NCBI GenBank assembly: GCA_947650285.1
Contig: CANTFL010001327.1
Coordinates: 62,001 to 126,000, forward strand
DNA length: 64,000 bases
Reading direction: 5' to 3'
From: Hyaloperonospora brassicae
Taxonomy: Eukaryota; Oomycota; Peronosporomycetes; Peronosporales; Peronosporaceae
Under the pieces are notes generated by a model. It did not search any database. It was not told where the DNA came from and saw only the letters and a list, made by a program, of their open reading frames with translations. Every line of letters begins with the position of its first letter. Positions within the stretch are counted from its first letter, which is position 1. This document shows positions 1-13,088 of the stretch, in pieces. Both the position numbers and the translations under genes were made by a program.

Positions 1-3000
1 GTAGATCGCAAATTGAGTAGTATATTATAAAGTCAAATCCTTTAACTCTGTTACTTTATCCTTACCTCGGGTCTTGGTCCATATTAAATTTGTACAGGAG
101 TAGCTCGACCTCGAGCGACCTGACGTCCACCTTGAAGGACCGAGTTCCACCATAAGAGACCCGAGTTCCTTTTATGAAGGATCAAGTTCCACCTAAAGAA
201 ACATAATTGTCATTCTGAGTAATCGGGGTTAAACGTGAGAAACCAAACCTTCAGATGAGGGACCGTGACCTTCTCATTTCACTTTTTAATTTAAACAATA
301 CTTCTGGAGATATTTTCTTATCGTTAGGTGATGTAAGTCTTCTCCTCCAAATGCCTTGTCGCCTTCGTGACCCCTTCCTCCTTGCTTCCCTTCCCCGAGA
401 GGTTTAGCTTTGTTTTTTCGGTGCGCTGGCCTCCGGGTCTATCATTTTCAGATAAGCATTTCACTACACCTATTTCCAGTACAAAAACTGATGGATAGGT
501 CAGAAACATACTATCAACGCAGTAACAACATCTTCATGCTGCAATGCAGAACAAGCAAGCCGGTGAAACAGTATAATTCATACTACATCATCCGTATCGA
601 TACATATAAACCAACTTCTAGCTGATGTTGATAAATAAATTATATAACTAAGATAAACTCAAATGGGATGCATATAGCGCCATATCGTGATTTTAAGTTT
701 ATTATATTTCCATTATAAAATGTACAAAAAAGTGTCCACTTGTCACATAATAGTACTGCCAACAGTCTTCTAATTACAAATTAACCCATTCGGCGATTTA
801 CATCATTTCCTGACTTTGCCCTTTCGACTAGAGATTAATTTCAAACCATTTTATGTACTCTACTTGCGGTGGTTTTATCTGCAGAAATAAAGTAAAGCAA
901 ACACGTTAGATATAAAGCGATATATCAATGTTATCAGGCTTGTTTGGAATCACGGTTGTTGCGAGATGCTTACTATATGAAGCCTGAATTATTAAAAATC
1001 ATCTCTTTTACCGACATGAATAGGTTTAACAACATCGTTATTATCCTTGAGCACTAAAAGTTTCTGCATTGAAATACATGATCAGAAATGGGTTCCCCGT
1101 AAAAGACGCTATGAATTAATTGTTTATGTACCCCTGTTCCTATACCCAATTACATTTTCTTTCTGAATGTCAAATACTTAATAAGCATCCCCATCTGGTC
1201 CACTCTACGTAAACATATCGGCTTTTTAATGCTATCTGTAACTATTATCATACCTGCCGATTGTTTTATACGAGCTTATGTCTTCCACAATGTGCTCTTA
1301 AGGAGAAGATTATCTGTTTTATCCGCATTAAATGGACATTTCTTACTTATAAAAATCACTTTTATTTTGTTCAATATATTCATGTCACAATTAATTGATC
1401 AATAACCGTCAAGTATATCTATGGATGGATGCTGCTTATATGTGAGATTGTTAAGAGATATTGTGATACTAGTATTGAATCAGACAAATGAACATAATTG
1501 ATCGTAACGAATTCAGTACTTGAATGTACCGGCCCGTATCTGAATTTTATAGAATATGATATCCATGAAATTTACAAATGCTTCTCTTTTTAAGACAGTT
1601 CAGTACTATCGTAATGAATTTATTTTTGGAATCTCGATTGGAATTTCATTCTTTAACGAATGATCTTGTTCAAATAATCATCCCCCATTGTCACCTAGAG
1701 CACATGTGACCCGTCCTGAGTCATTTCGTTCTTCAAAGCAATTTACCGTGCCCCGTCTTGAGCTACAGCAACTGATCGTCAATACTTGCTATAAAACCCC
1801 TCGGACAGATTTCAGATAATCATTTTGACTCTATATGAGATCGTACGTTAATTATTTTTAACAGCTATCGATCAGTTATGGCAAACCGTTGCGCTATTTT
1901 ACAACAGCGTCGGGCCCGCGTCGATGTACAATTTTGGTCGGAATACCGAAATCATCATACGTAGAGATACGTGTTGAATCATCAACAGATTTGAGAAATA
2001 TGCAACGATAATGATATTGCGTGTGCTTGGCTCATGTGTTTAAGTAATTTTATTTGTATGATATATCATATGTTCATCGTGAGACCTTCCGCCTGACGTG
2101 AGTCGACCCTGACATATAATGAATCCGTCTTTTAAATGATAGTTGGAGTCGAAAGTCAAATTCGAAAGCTAAGGTACTCGATTTAGCACGTCCAGTCAGC
2201 TCTTACATGCAAATCCTACCTGTATCGCATCTCCTTCGACGTGAAGATTATAGGCTTCACCGTCAAGCTAAGCAAAATATTGGAGCTAGATCTTCCAATT
2301 GGTGGAAGTAATATTGTATGTACATTTAACACTTTAGTTTGACGCACATGCTTTGATCCAACGGCTTTGGTAACAGATGCATGTTGCATCAGCAGTTTAT
2401 CTTTTGAGCGCCAAAGTATCGCTGCATTAATGCTATTATAAGGTTTGTTGACGAATTGAGGAAGCATTTGAAAAGGCGGTGTCAACTTAATCTGTACAAA
2501 CTTTTCTTTATAGGTCATTAATCGCCCGTCATTACCCTCTCCAGCAAAGAGTATAAAGCTTACAATGATTATGACGTGAGGAGATATCTTTGGACAAACG
2601 AACAATTGTTGCTAGATAATTGAGGCACCACAGTAGTAGATTCGTAAGTAGGGGTGAATAATACTATTTAGTACTGCATGGAATGCACTAAATCTTACAA
2701 AAACGGTCGATCTATACGGGGAGTACCGTTAGGACACCGTACTGCTCACTTATGCTGGAAGAATCAAAGCATACATTGGCGAAGAATTTCGACGCATCGC
2801 GTTGTATTTCGTTTATGATTTTGCTATAATTGTGTAGACTAAGCAAGTGTTAGTTTTACTGCACTCGTCTATCATTTATTGATATCAATTTAGCTGATAT
2901 GATTATTTACATTGATTAATACGTAGAGTAGCTATTTATGTAGTCTGGCATTACCCCATCTAGTAGGTATTGCTCATTTCGTTCCTCTATGATCATATCG

Positions 3001-6000
3001 ACATTGAAGTGTTTCAATTTCAATAATAATGTGATATTTTCATACAGTATTCCACCCGTTTTTTTGCATATAAAGATTAAGCAACAAAGGTAGCAAACAA
3101 CAATGGAGTCATCATTCGATACATATGTTTGTTACTCACGATCGAGAGCGGGTAAATGCTGTACATCCTGCAGACTGTCGTACGCAAGGTGGAAGACAAT
3201 AAGGGCGGGATGAAATGGAATATGCGTCCATTTTCTCGTTACGTGCGACCCCGCTATACACTTCATCAAATTAGTGGTAGTCCGGCGCATTCGTCGAGGC
3301 TGATTCCTAAAAATTATACAAACTTTTCGATATTAGTATCTTACAGACGGTATAAAATGATCAGCGCTAGCGATATTGTAGACGTGCGCCTCGACACTAT
3401 ACGTACACAACAAATAAGCAGACTGACGAGAATGATTTCTCTAGTATAGAAATGAACGGTCACAAATGGAGATAATGAGAAATATACATGTGTTCAAATG
3501 TTTATTTATCTCATTGTACAAACAAAAATCTAAAAAAGCTTCAACAGCATCTTGCGTGCGTTCGTCATTGATCGGGAGCTTCGTTGTTTATAAAATGACC
3601 ATTTTCCAGATAATTCGCGATATAAAGTAGCTGTGACCCTCTAAAGATATTTCAAAGGATCATGAGTGCAAAGTAGATATTCGCATTGACATCTGTTTAT
3701 ATCATTGTCATAAGACGGGGAAAGCCTTCATAATGAACGATGGTAGCAATCCGTGTAAGGGTCATTATGTTGTCCTCATCATTTTTCGGAGGTAAAGCAT
3801 GTGTCGTGAGCTACAGCATTGATCGCTTTGTTCATATATTGACTACCACATCTTTGTGTAACAACGATCAAGCACACAAGAAATAAGTTGTTTCGCTGCA
3901 ATGAATAACGCATTAGTATCAATGAAAAATGGCTTGCATACGTAGCCAAACTATCGACGTAAATCGAGTCAAATAAAATTGTCAGGGCTAAGGATATTGG
4001 TATCATTTACTTGGTGGCTTTATCACCAGTTGCACAACGCTAAGACCGAGAGCGATAAAACCAGAATCAAACTGATTGAGTATGGACGTCATTATAATAC
4101 AAGCCGTACAAGGTTCTTGTGCTCTCAATATTCCTCTTCCAGTACAAAAAGACCTTAACTGTACAGTGACTTGGATTAGCGCAAATGAGTAAATCTGGGT
4201 CAACACAACCAATTATATTAGCGCTGACATGAGTTTTACGCCTACTTCGTCGTTTGCAAAAAGCATTTGTGTGACCATGTGTAATGTCAGGGAATGTCCG
4301 ATTACGGCGACGTACACACAGCTGCACAATACTTGATACGTTAAACAGACCCTGAGGTATCGCAAATTTATACTATCGAGGATCGCTTGCAGCAATTTTA
4401 ATATAGTACGGACGTTAACATTGTTTAAGGTTTGTTTGACTACTTTCAGCACGGGCAACTATTCGACATTTCCACCAGTGAAATCATCATTTTTTTGCAT
4501 TATTTGACAGAAAATGTTGCTCAATCGGCTGAAAGGCAGTATTTGATTGGTTGATCTACCGAGCCGCCAAATCAATAGTCTGTCGAGCTACATGTTGATC
4601 AAAAGAACGCTATTTTTTAGCTAATGAAATGTTGTTTTGAGCGGTAAAGGGGCGGGTGCCAGTTCGCGGCGGTCATTCCTATTTACCGATAAAGATACGA
4701 GTTCGTAGATTCTTTCTTTATGTCCGTCACCCTATGACGATGTACATATTTTATTGTGCAATGTTGACAGAATCGCACGTCACAACGATTACTCGGCGCT
4801 TGATAAAGTTAAAATATGTTTCCGCAACCTTTATTAGCCATGCCTGATCAACATAAAGATGTGTGTTTGCCTTTGCCGCTATATAAGATGCGGAGGTGTC
4901 TTCAATCTTCTATGAAACGTAAATAGAAGCATATTTCGAGAGCTATCGCAGTGGTGTCTGAACAAAAACAAATATATGGAGGACTTGACGAATGAACGAA
5001 AAGTACATGCTTTCGCACGAATTGTGCTTCTGCCAGCTTGGCACGAAAGATATAAAATAAATTAGCACAACTAGTATATTCATATGTTAGTACTATTTTG
5101 CACTAATACTCATGTCACGATTGGTCGATACATTCTAAGAAACTTATAATTAGCAAGTAAGTGCAGCACAAATCTGAGCCTTGACTTCGTTATTTGGACC
5201 ACACTCTTCGTTAGCTTCTGACAGAAAACTATGCGACAACACAAAAAGTTGAACCGAATCTGAGTGCAAGTCTATGACCACTTACCTCAGTACTTGTACT
5301 CATAATACTGTGCGACTACGTCTTTCGTCCTACTTTCACGCATAGCCTTCTATCGCTTGTAATTGCTTAGTTCGCTCGGGTTTTCTCCATGAGGGTACCA
5401 AACGTAATGTCGCAGCTTTTAATCGTTATATCATCTGGGCTTCTCTCATAATGATATCAATAGTTTGAGCGCTTCAATGCGGCCTATGAAGTTGTAGTTG
5501 GTGTATAATGGACTAGCGCTACATCCCGACGATCGCGACGGTAATCCGACCCGTGGCCGTTTAATGACTTTCGATGCTTTGTGAATACACATTAGTGAAT
5601 ACACACTTCTTCTTGTAAAAGAGAATAAGCAAAAATGTAAATGTGCACCCTGGTTATCGAAACAAGTAGTACACGTAGCGCTGCGCTGGGGACAACAGTT
5701 GTGTTCATCGATTTAAGCGTGCAGCAGTCCAGTTATCGCACGGCCAAAATTAGCAGAAACGATGATCTCGATTCAAGTGACCGACGATGCAGAAAACTGT
5801 AATTTCAGGTCGTCATTGTCATTTTCACTTCTAGCGTGCCACCGAAGGTGTACTACGTTCGAAGCAAACGAAAATGAATCACCTGAACGTGCTAAAATTG
5901 ACATGCATCATATTCATGAAATTCATAGCTTCGTTTGTGACCATAAAGCATCACTATCCTTTAGCAGCCGCGCGAAAGACGCGATGGTCGTGTCTAACAA

Positions 6001-7497
6001 GAAAAGGATAATCTATTTGCAATCGTCAAAAACAGCTTGAGATGATGCACATCGTAGTGCGTACAGCGAGTTTTGGCTTCATTTCGGTGCGAATGCAAAT
6101 GCTACAACTATCGAGCGCGATCCACGGGTGGAGCTGACGGCTAGGTAGGGACCGTGCAGTGTTTTGTTGTACAGGAGGAATAGCAAAACGCCGCACGGTC
6201 CAGTTTCGCGGCTTCCACTAACGAAGCTGTGACAGCCAGACAAAATCAAGGCTATACCGCGAAGGATGAAAGGCTTGAGGTGATGGCTGGTAGTCATGCA
6301 TAGTGGCATCGCTAGATGTACAGATGTGAAGTAGAAGCGAAGGGTTGGGGTGAAGCAAACATTCACGCACGCACCACTTACGACGTTACGAGTGTTGCGC
6401 AACAAGTGCCCAGCTTCGTATAGCCGGCACTGCCATCAGTTCTTAGCCACAGAGACGATGTAGCGCATTCTAGTAGATGACAGGTGTGAGCCAGCCTACA
6501 CTTGCAGTCGATAATATATTTCTATGTGCTGTAAGCAAGGTCAGCGAAACGACATTACGTGACTCGATCGGAGCATATTGAGAGGGGCCAAATACAAAGC
6601 GAATGAGGTCATTTCGTCGAACCAAGCTGCCGGACCATGGCAGAAATTCCTTACTTCCCTGACGTGGCCGAAAGGACACAATGGAAATTGTCAATTGCTT
6701 GACGAAGGTGGCAGGAAGGTTAGCGATTCCAGTAGCTCCAGCGAACTGGCTGTACGACTGAAAACTACATATTAGGCGGTGCCGAAGTGGCAAGGGTAGT
6801 AAGCGGTAAAAACGCAACAGCAAGTAATCTGGTAGGACCAGTAAGCATAGTCGAATGTTTTCATTTGCGTCCGTTGCTTTGCGCAGACAACGCTCGATTG
6901 TGATCCTAAACGTACATTTGACCGGTTGACGGAGCTAGATCTGTTCATACTTGCGGTACTGTTTCCCGCCTCTCGAATACTGTCTGAAGCAACAGGCTGG
7001 CTGCATTGGTAGCATCCACAGCACACCCCGGTGATCCGTTGCAGGATGAGAAAGTCGAAACCGTCACGTCAACGAACATGCCCGACTTCTTTGGCTCAAT
7101 CAGAGGCCAAGATCATTCGCACACTAAAATTGTAGGGTGCAGTGGCGCGCGACTCGGCACGGCTATGCAGGTCCGAAGCCATTGTAGTTCAATCGCGCCG
7201 GAGAAAGTAAATCTTTTTGCAGTAGTTTTCTCACTCATCCTTGGATTCAAGCCAGTCCATCGATCGGTGGTTATGGGCGTAACTGCTCCGCGTAGTAGAC
7301 TCGTAATGTCCGTACGTGCTAGGGACAGACTGCGAAACGAACACACGGTCCCATGACGAAATATCTTTTATCTTGAGATCGGCTCTGCTCACTTCTCAAG
7401 CCGACGGTCGAATCTCACACGAAGTTCGTTGTTCTAGCAACACCGGTGCGGCACTGACAGCCTATCGAACACCGTCAGCGCTCTGTGACACTCACCG
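1..7497. other. AT-rich region without recognisable gene
   Basis: The first 5.7 kb is strongly AT-rich and contains only short, scattered open frames on both strands, the longest being 129 codons at 2216-2605 on the minus strand. None has a motif I recognise, and the frames look random or badly decayed. Composition becomes more GC-balanced from about 5.7 kb, but frames up to 7.5 kb remain short and overlap on both strands, so I call no gene there. The composition resembles the transposon-bearing DNA at the right end of the window, so old transposon remains are likely, but I could not identify any. Confidence 0.6.
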
Positions 7498-8556
7498 ATG
7501 TCTTTCACTTCATCGACCTCCGACAGCTCGAGGCGTGAGACTGCGAGTCGAGCTTATTCGTCGACCGTGGTCCCCCACGCAGCCGGGCTGCTCGACATTG
7601 ATCGGAGCCACTCGTATTTCCCACGGACTGCCTCCCTGGTATCCTCAGCGTCGAGGACTTTGTCGCCAACAGCTGGATCACATGGAGCAGCAAAAACAAA
7701 TGCTTCAGCCCCTCTAGGCACTTCAGCACATCAAAGAGATCAAATGAGCAAGAACGGGGGCCGCTGGACCGAGCAAGAGCACCAGAATTTCCTCGTTGGC
7801 TTACGTCTTTACGGTCGCGAATGGAAAAAAGTGGCTGCTAAAATCAAGACCCGCACGTCTGCTCAGATTCGAAGCCATGCACAAAAATACTTTGCGAAGA
7901 TCGCTCGGGACAACCAGTTGTATATGCCAAACGAACTGTCCACAGCTATGGCCGGTCCACTCGGGTACTTTAGTGACGGCGGCTCCTCTATCGCACAGAA
8001 TAGTGGCGATGACGATGCCAATACATCAGACGCAGCTCGACAATCGGCTCGCACATGCTCATCTAACGGCGAAGTAGACAAATCTGCTGCTTTGTTTGTC
8101 GACCGACCGAGGTGTGATGCCACTGCTTTGTACCAAGAGCCAGTGAGGACTGCTCAAAAGCGATCACGCGCAACTGAGACAAGCTTCGACGGTCGGACAG
8201 GAATGAAGTCGCACGCTGTGACCTATCCACACAAGGTGTACAAGCACGAAAGCGGTATGACTCAAGTAGAAGGTCTTCCATCGCAGGAAGAGCTGCTTGC
8301 GAAGGTGCCACCGAAGTTACGTCATCGATTGTCCAGCCTTATCGAAGCAGAGCTGTGTGCTCTCCAGGTTCTTTCGTGCTATGGCATGCAACAGCAGAAT
8401 CGAATGTCGACATCACGCCAAGAACTCACGCGACAGAGAGGGCGCTATCGACCAGCTGCAGCAACTGCTGCTACTACTGGAAGCTCTGCGCAACCGTCGC
8501 TCGGGATCCCAATGCTGTCCACAGAGCACGTCCGATCGACTTCCTCTATTTATTAA
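7498..8556 (+). CDS. SHAQKYF-class single MYB-like DNA-binding protein
   Basis: Predicted 352-residue nuclear transcription regulator. A single MYB/SANT repeat lies at about residues 86-135, with helix-anchoring tryptophans W90 and W109 and the diagnostic SHAQKYF signature at 126-132 replacing the third tryptophan. This class (plant CCA1/REVEILLE-like, also abundant in oomycetes) binds short AT-containing sites. The 85 residues before the repeat are Ser/Thr/Ala-rich and disordered-looking. A second ATG at 7744 (MSKNGG) sits just before the domain and could be the true start. Near the C-terminus a helical segment (about 260-290, PPKLRHRLSSLIEAELCALQ) could mediate dimerisation; the tail is Gln/Ala/Thr-rich. 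It is intronless as read and stands alone, with over 3 kb of gene-poor DNA downstream. The family call is strong; the target genes are unknown. Confidence 0.9.
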   Translation: MSFTSSTSDSSRRETASRAYSSTVVPHAAGLLDIDRSHSYFPRTASLVSSASRTLSPTAGSHGAAKTNASAPLGTSAHQRDQMSKNGGRWTEQEHQNFLVGLRLYGREWKKVAAKIKTRTSAQIRSHAQKYFAKIARDNQLYMPNELSTAMAGPLGYFSDGGSSIAQNSGDDDANTSDAARQSARTCSSNGEVDKSAALFVDRPRCDATALYQEPVRTAQKRSRATETSFDGRTGMKSHAVTYPHKVYKHESGMTQVEGLPSQEELLAKVPPKLRHRLSSLIEAELCALQVLSCYGMQQQNRMSTSRQELTRQRGRYRPAAATAATTGSSAQPSLGIPMLSTEHVRSTSSIY

Positions 8557-11500
8557 AGTAGTGGTGTTAAGCCGGAAGACACGCAACTTTACTCGTTGCG
8601 CTTTCTGTACCAATAAATATGGCTCTTACCGTGGGGATGCCCCAAATTGAGGTTTCTTAGAATAAGCCTGAAAGAGCGACTGTATGGGTTTTCAAGCTAT
8701 TGCCTGCTTGGACTTGGCTGAATCTCCTTGACGCTGTCAAGGAGCAGTTGCTGCATCTCGTTGGCGGCTGCGGCAAGATTGTAAGTACTGATATGACCTC
8801 GGAGCAGATTGTCCTACATTTCGTCAGTCGCGTGGTGACCTCCACACTGCGCCCTTCCAACATACAAGGCGCTTGATTCTTAGGCTCAGTACCCTAGCAC
8901 TTGCGATAGCTAGTGGCCGATCGACTTTGCCAACAGATTGAAGGTTTTGTTGCGTGCGTGGTACATTCCTCGTCACACACGGACAGCGAAACTGACTAGA
9001 GATCCTTGTATCACGGGGCCACAAAACGTGGCAGACTGGCGAAACCGATACTAGGAACCGTGCTCTCTGTGATGAAAGTCAGAACGGCGTGTACGGCCTC
9101 GAGATGCACAAACATGCTAAAACGAAAAAGCACATTGATGTCTACAGCCCATCGATCTCGATCGTAAAAATGATCCCAAATCGAATTTTCACACAACTAC
9201 GTCATTGATGCCTGAGCAAAATGACGTCGTCCAGGCGTTGTGTCATTGTCGAAGAATAGAGCATAAAGTCGCGATGACATCCAACCTGACATCGAATGTA
9301 CTGATGAATCGTCGATCAGCAAGTCGATGTGATGTAAGTGGACCAAACGAATGTCTGACGTACAACCTTTCGCTTCAAGTCTCCATGCAATAGAAAGAAA
9401 ATGCCAAAGGCCATCTTGGTACAGCACAAATTCGACAGTACACGATTTAGAAAAACTTCGATCCAGCGCAACGCCAGCGCAAAAAGACTCGGACGGTCTG
9501 AGCCTTTGTTCGGGCCAGCATGCAGTCCAGCAGTAGCTGCGCCTTCTTCGAATCACTTTGAGACATCACCACTGTCCATGGTGCTGATGCGTCCACATGC
9601 GGCCCGTAAAGAAGGTAGCGCTCACATGCCGTACCCATCCATAGCCTTGAGAAGACGATTATAGACCTGCCGGACGACTCCCCCAGCATCACGCCTTTTG
9701 CTGCAATGCGTGGACGTTGCAAAAGAGCTGTTCACGCAACATCTGGCATGCGCTTCACAAGTTGGCGCAATCGTTTCGGTTACCATTCAACTGCTGTCAT
9801 ATAGGTTACCTGTGAAGGGCGGTAAAACTGGAGAATTGATGATACGTGCTCGTTGTAGTACGGTATCATCATCGCCTCCCACTGCAACAACTTCCGAATA
9901 TCATCTTGGTTGGCTTATGTAATCGTCACTTGTTCTACCAAAATCTTCGTGTCTGGACAATTCTAGCATCAGACATTCACTCGTTGCCTATTTCATGGCA
10001 GTATCTTCACGGCGCTTGCTGCTATTGACCATCACGCACTACTCTGTTACCATTATAACACCAGATAATTATCGGATACGATCGCCTTCTTTGAAGTCAC
10101 GTGAAGTGGGTTTAGCAGCGTCTACCATTTAATCGTGGGCGGCCAAGCATGAGGCTTTCCAGGATCGGGCCCCTCGCACGTGCGCATGTTGGTAAGCAGA
10201 AAGCTTTTATTTGCGTTCAGTGACGTAAAACGGGCTGTAATGGAAAGGCAAGAACCTTTTCCTACTACATTTGGAATGTCCTTTACAACATTGCGCTGAA
10301 GGCTGCACATATGAACTATTCTTATCGAATATCGGCAACGTCGAGTCCTCTTGTTTGAGACCAAATACATTACATCTAGATCTCCCACTTCTTCTAGTTG
10401 TACTCTGTTGCAACACTTCTTACAGCTTTTCTCGCGCGACATGTCGACCATTGCTTCAGAGCTTGAACTAGAGAGACGTGATGAGCTGCTGCGTCGTTGC
10501 GCTGCTTGCGCGAACTACCCTTCACCCCAACTCGCGCTTGCAAAACGTTGGTGAAAGTCCTGGCAAACATCTGCTCTACACCACATGCTCTCGGAACGAC
10601 GATACAGTTTCTCATGACGTTTACGGGCAATTAGACGTAGCACGAGGCAGAGAGCAGGGAGCAAGTAGGTCCTAGATGTCGAGTTTATCGAATACCTATC
10701 GTTTGCGAAAAGTTCAGTACGTACAGGTATTGGATTACGTCCTTTCTCTTTTCTGGACAAGTCGGCGGTAAAATGGACCAGCAAAGAACAGTTGACGTCG
10801 TCGGGTTCTGCTGAACCTTATCACGATCGCGCACCAAGCGCTACTTAGACCAGAAACCACTACATGTTTCTGAGTGAGTCAACGATGTCAACGATGAGAT
10901 TAACGAGTGCATGCACAAAACGTGTTTCGTCCTTCATTCGGTGCACGAAATCTGTAGCTTCTGTCTACGAATCGTACGCACTAAACCACCTCAATCCAAT
11001 ACAATGTGCAAGCCAATCACGCATGGGCTAGCGTCACAGTGCGTGTGTCGTCTTCTCTACCTTCGACGGTCATGGAAGCGCATCGACCGTTCCATCTCGT
11101 GCGCCTTTATCGAGGAAGCAACGTCCGCATTCACATTGACTAATCAGGTACGTCATGCGCTGCTGTACACTAACGGTGCTCAAGTTGTTACTAATGCCGC
11201 CGACTTTACTTCCGTCCTGCATATCTGCCATGAGCGTCTTCTATTTGGTTCCTTGTTGCCGCTTTGTCTCTTCATGTCAATGCATCTGCGTGGTCGATAT
11301 GACATACGTAAACCTATCGATTGCACTGAGCAAAGCATAGAAGGTGCTAGGGCTGGTGATCCTGTCCTCGCAGATTGGAGTCTACCGAGGTGGACCACGC
11401 CGCGAACGACGTGGGAATGTGAGTTTTTGGAAGTTCGAGTAAGTGCGAAGTCAATGGCCCAGGGAGGGAAAGCTAAGAAGAGGGTATCGAGTGTTTGGTT

Positions 11501-11754
11501 TCAGGCTGTTTCACATAATTAGTTATCCTCTATTGTAGAACGACGTGGACCACAACGCATCTCCTGCCGTATAGTCAGTTGCATTAGCAACGTTTCTCAC
11601 TTGGTCACGGTATGATCCATCCGTCTTGACGGTCACTCGTTCAACTTCTCAGACAAACACACACAGACAGACAGACAGACAGACTCAAGTGTCCGCTATC
11701 GCGAGACGTTGACGCCCACACAGCTCGACGCCCACACGGCCACCACCTTCTTCC
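8557..11754. other. Intergenic stretch, no convincing gene
   Basis: Open frames here are short and overlap on both strands. The longest is 203 codons at 10911-11522 (+); it lacks recognisable motifs and is rich in Cys, Arg and His, as expected for chance frames. Minus-strand frames at 9197-9722 also show nothing recognisable. Just before the next gene there is a CA/CAGA simple repeat (listed separately). A degraded gene cannot be excluded. Confidence 0.5.
11656..11684. repeat. CA / CAGA microsatellite
   Basis: Short simple-sequence tract (AC units passing into AGAC units), about 70-100 bases upstream of the ATG at 11755, so within the likely promoter or 5' leader of the PDZ-like gene. Confidence 0.85.
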
Positions 11755-12390
11755 ATGGGCCAACAAGTATCTCGTACCGGCATACCGAGCCACGCGGACT
11801 GCTACGGAGCGCCCATCTACGCGACCAGTCTCAGCCACGATCGGCAGACGGAGGTCCGTGTGAGCGGTGACTCGGACACCGTTCAGATAGGCCCGCGGGC
11901 GCAGCTGCCGTATCTCGACTTGGCCAGTACGCGCCGACAGGACTTGTTCCGGCAATTAGGTCTCGTGGTGAAGACCCGTGGGAACCGAATTACGCAGAAC
12001 GCCGAAGTCGTGATCACGGATTTCTACCGACTGGACGGCAAGCGCTTTGTGTCGCGAGACCACGACCAGGGGCCCAAGCTGACGGACTGGCGAGGGCTGA
12101 AAGGGCCGGCTGAAGCCAGTTGTGGCCTGCGCGTGGGGGACACGCTCTACGCTATCAACCACCGACTGGTTATGAATAAATCCAAGAGGCAGGTACTGCG
12201 GCAGATCAATTCGCTGCTTGAAAAGGGTGACGGCGGTACTGTGGTCCTCACGTGGAAGCACACGGATGAAATTGAGGCCGTGTGCTGGGAAAATGAGTTG
12301 TGCATGCCGCCACCGGAGGGCGTGTACACACAGGCGGAGAACGAATGGGGACCCGCGCGACCAAGCAAAATCTCCTCTGTTTCGATCTAG
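11755..12390 (+). CDS. PDZ-like domain protein with N-myristoylation-type start
   Basis: Predicted 211-residue protein. The N-terminus MGQQVS has glycine at position 2 and serine at 6, matching the eukaryotic N-myristoylation pattern, so membrane attachment is likely. From about residue 67 to 170 it resembles a PDZ fold: a carboxylate-loop-like start (FRQLGLVV), then GLRVGDTLYAIN (124-135), the typical PDZ turn leading into the strand that follows, a helix with basic residues (NKSKRQVLRQINSLL), and a final strand (GTVVLTWK). PDZ domains bind C-terminal peptides, so a scaffold or adaptor role at a membrane is the best inference. The last 40 residues are acidic and aromatic with no known motif. 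The start at 11755 is chosen because it is the first ATG in frame and gives the acylation signal. No intron is needed. Partners are unknown. Confidence 0.72.
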   Translation: MGQQVSRTGIPSHADCYGAPIYATSLSHDRQTEVRVSGDSDTVQIGPRAQLPYLDLASTRRQDLFRQLGLVVKTRGNRITQNAEVVITDFYRLDGKRFVSRDHDQGPKLTDWRGLKGPAEASCGLRVGDTLYAINHRLVMNKSKRQVLRQINSLLEKGDGGTVVLTWKHTDEIEAVCWENELCMPPPEGVYTQAENEWGPARPSKISSVSI

Positions 12391-13088
12391 CAATCAAGCC
12401 AGTTCTCCTCTGTATTCGAGCGTGCTGGGGTCGAACTTGATATAAAGGCACCGACAACAGACCTGGAATAGTCTCTTTTTCATGCGATGGCAGTATTCTA
12501 CAGCTTTGCAGTCTACAAGGGATGCAGTGCGTGCGTGCTGCTGGCGATTCTCTTTGCAGCTTTTGTGCGAAGGACAAATCGATTGCAATGGCGGGGCGAC
12601 TACATTTGATCGATTCAGGCGACCACTTTCGGTCAATGGATACCACGACTCGACGTGCGACGCCACGACAAAGGAGAAGAACTGGGTTGATACGACGTGT
12701 GGCAAGCAGTGGGCGACGATTCGGTCGTTGAATTGTCGAGTTTTGCATTCTGCGGAAGTTACGTGAGGTACTTGTCAACCGATAGCTTCCATGTCGCCGT
12801 TACTTGCTGCTCCCTTCACTGGAAGAGGGAGACTCGTTGCATGTGCGAGTGTGTAAAATAATAGAAAAGCATATCCACGGTACGAATGCCGTTTCAGGAA
12901 TCGTCACGTTGGACAGCAGGCACCTCTTTTCGCACCGTCGCGTTGCCAAGTACGAATGTAACTGCTTTCGATGTGACATTTGGTGAAAAGTGCGTGTGAT
13001 TACAGCTTTGGCGGCAATGTGTCTCTTGAAGTGCAGCATTGGTATACCCCCACGTTCGTCGCAGTATTATTTTATCTTCCCTTCGCAT
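12391..13088. other. Intergenic spacer between convergent genes
   Basis: This separates the PDZ-like gene (+) from the 3' end of the carrier gene (-). Frames of 70-176 codons overlap on both strands and carry no recognisable motif. I see nothing to annotate. Confidence 0.5.

Noticed and set aside
10911..11522. 203-codon plus-strand frame
   Set aside because: No recognisable domain, signal or coiled coil, and its amino-acid composition is unlike the true genes nearby.
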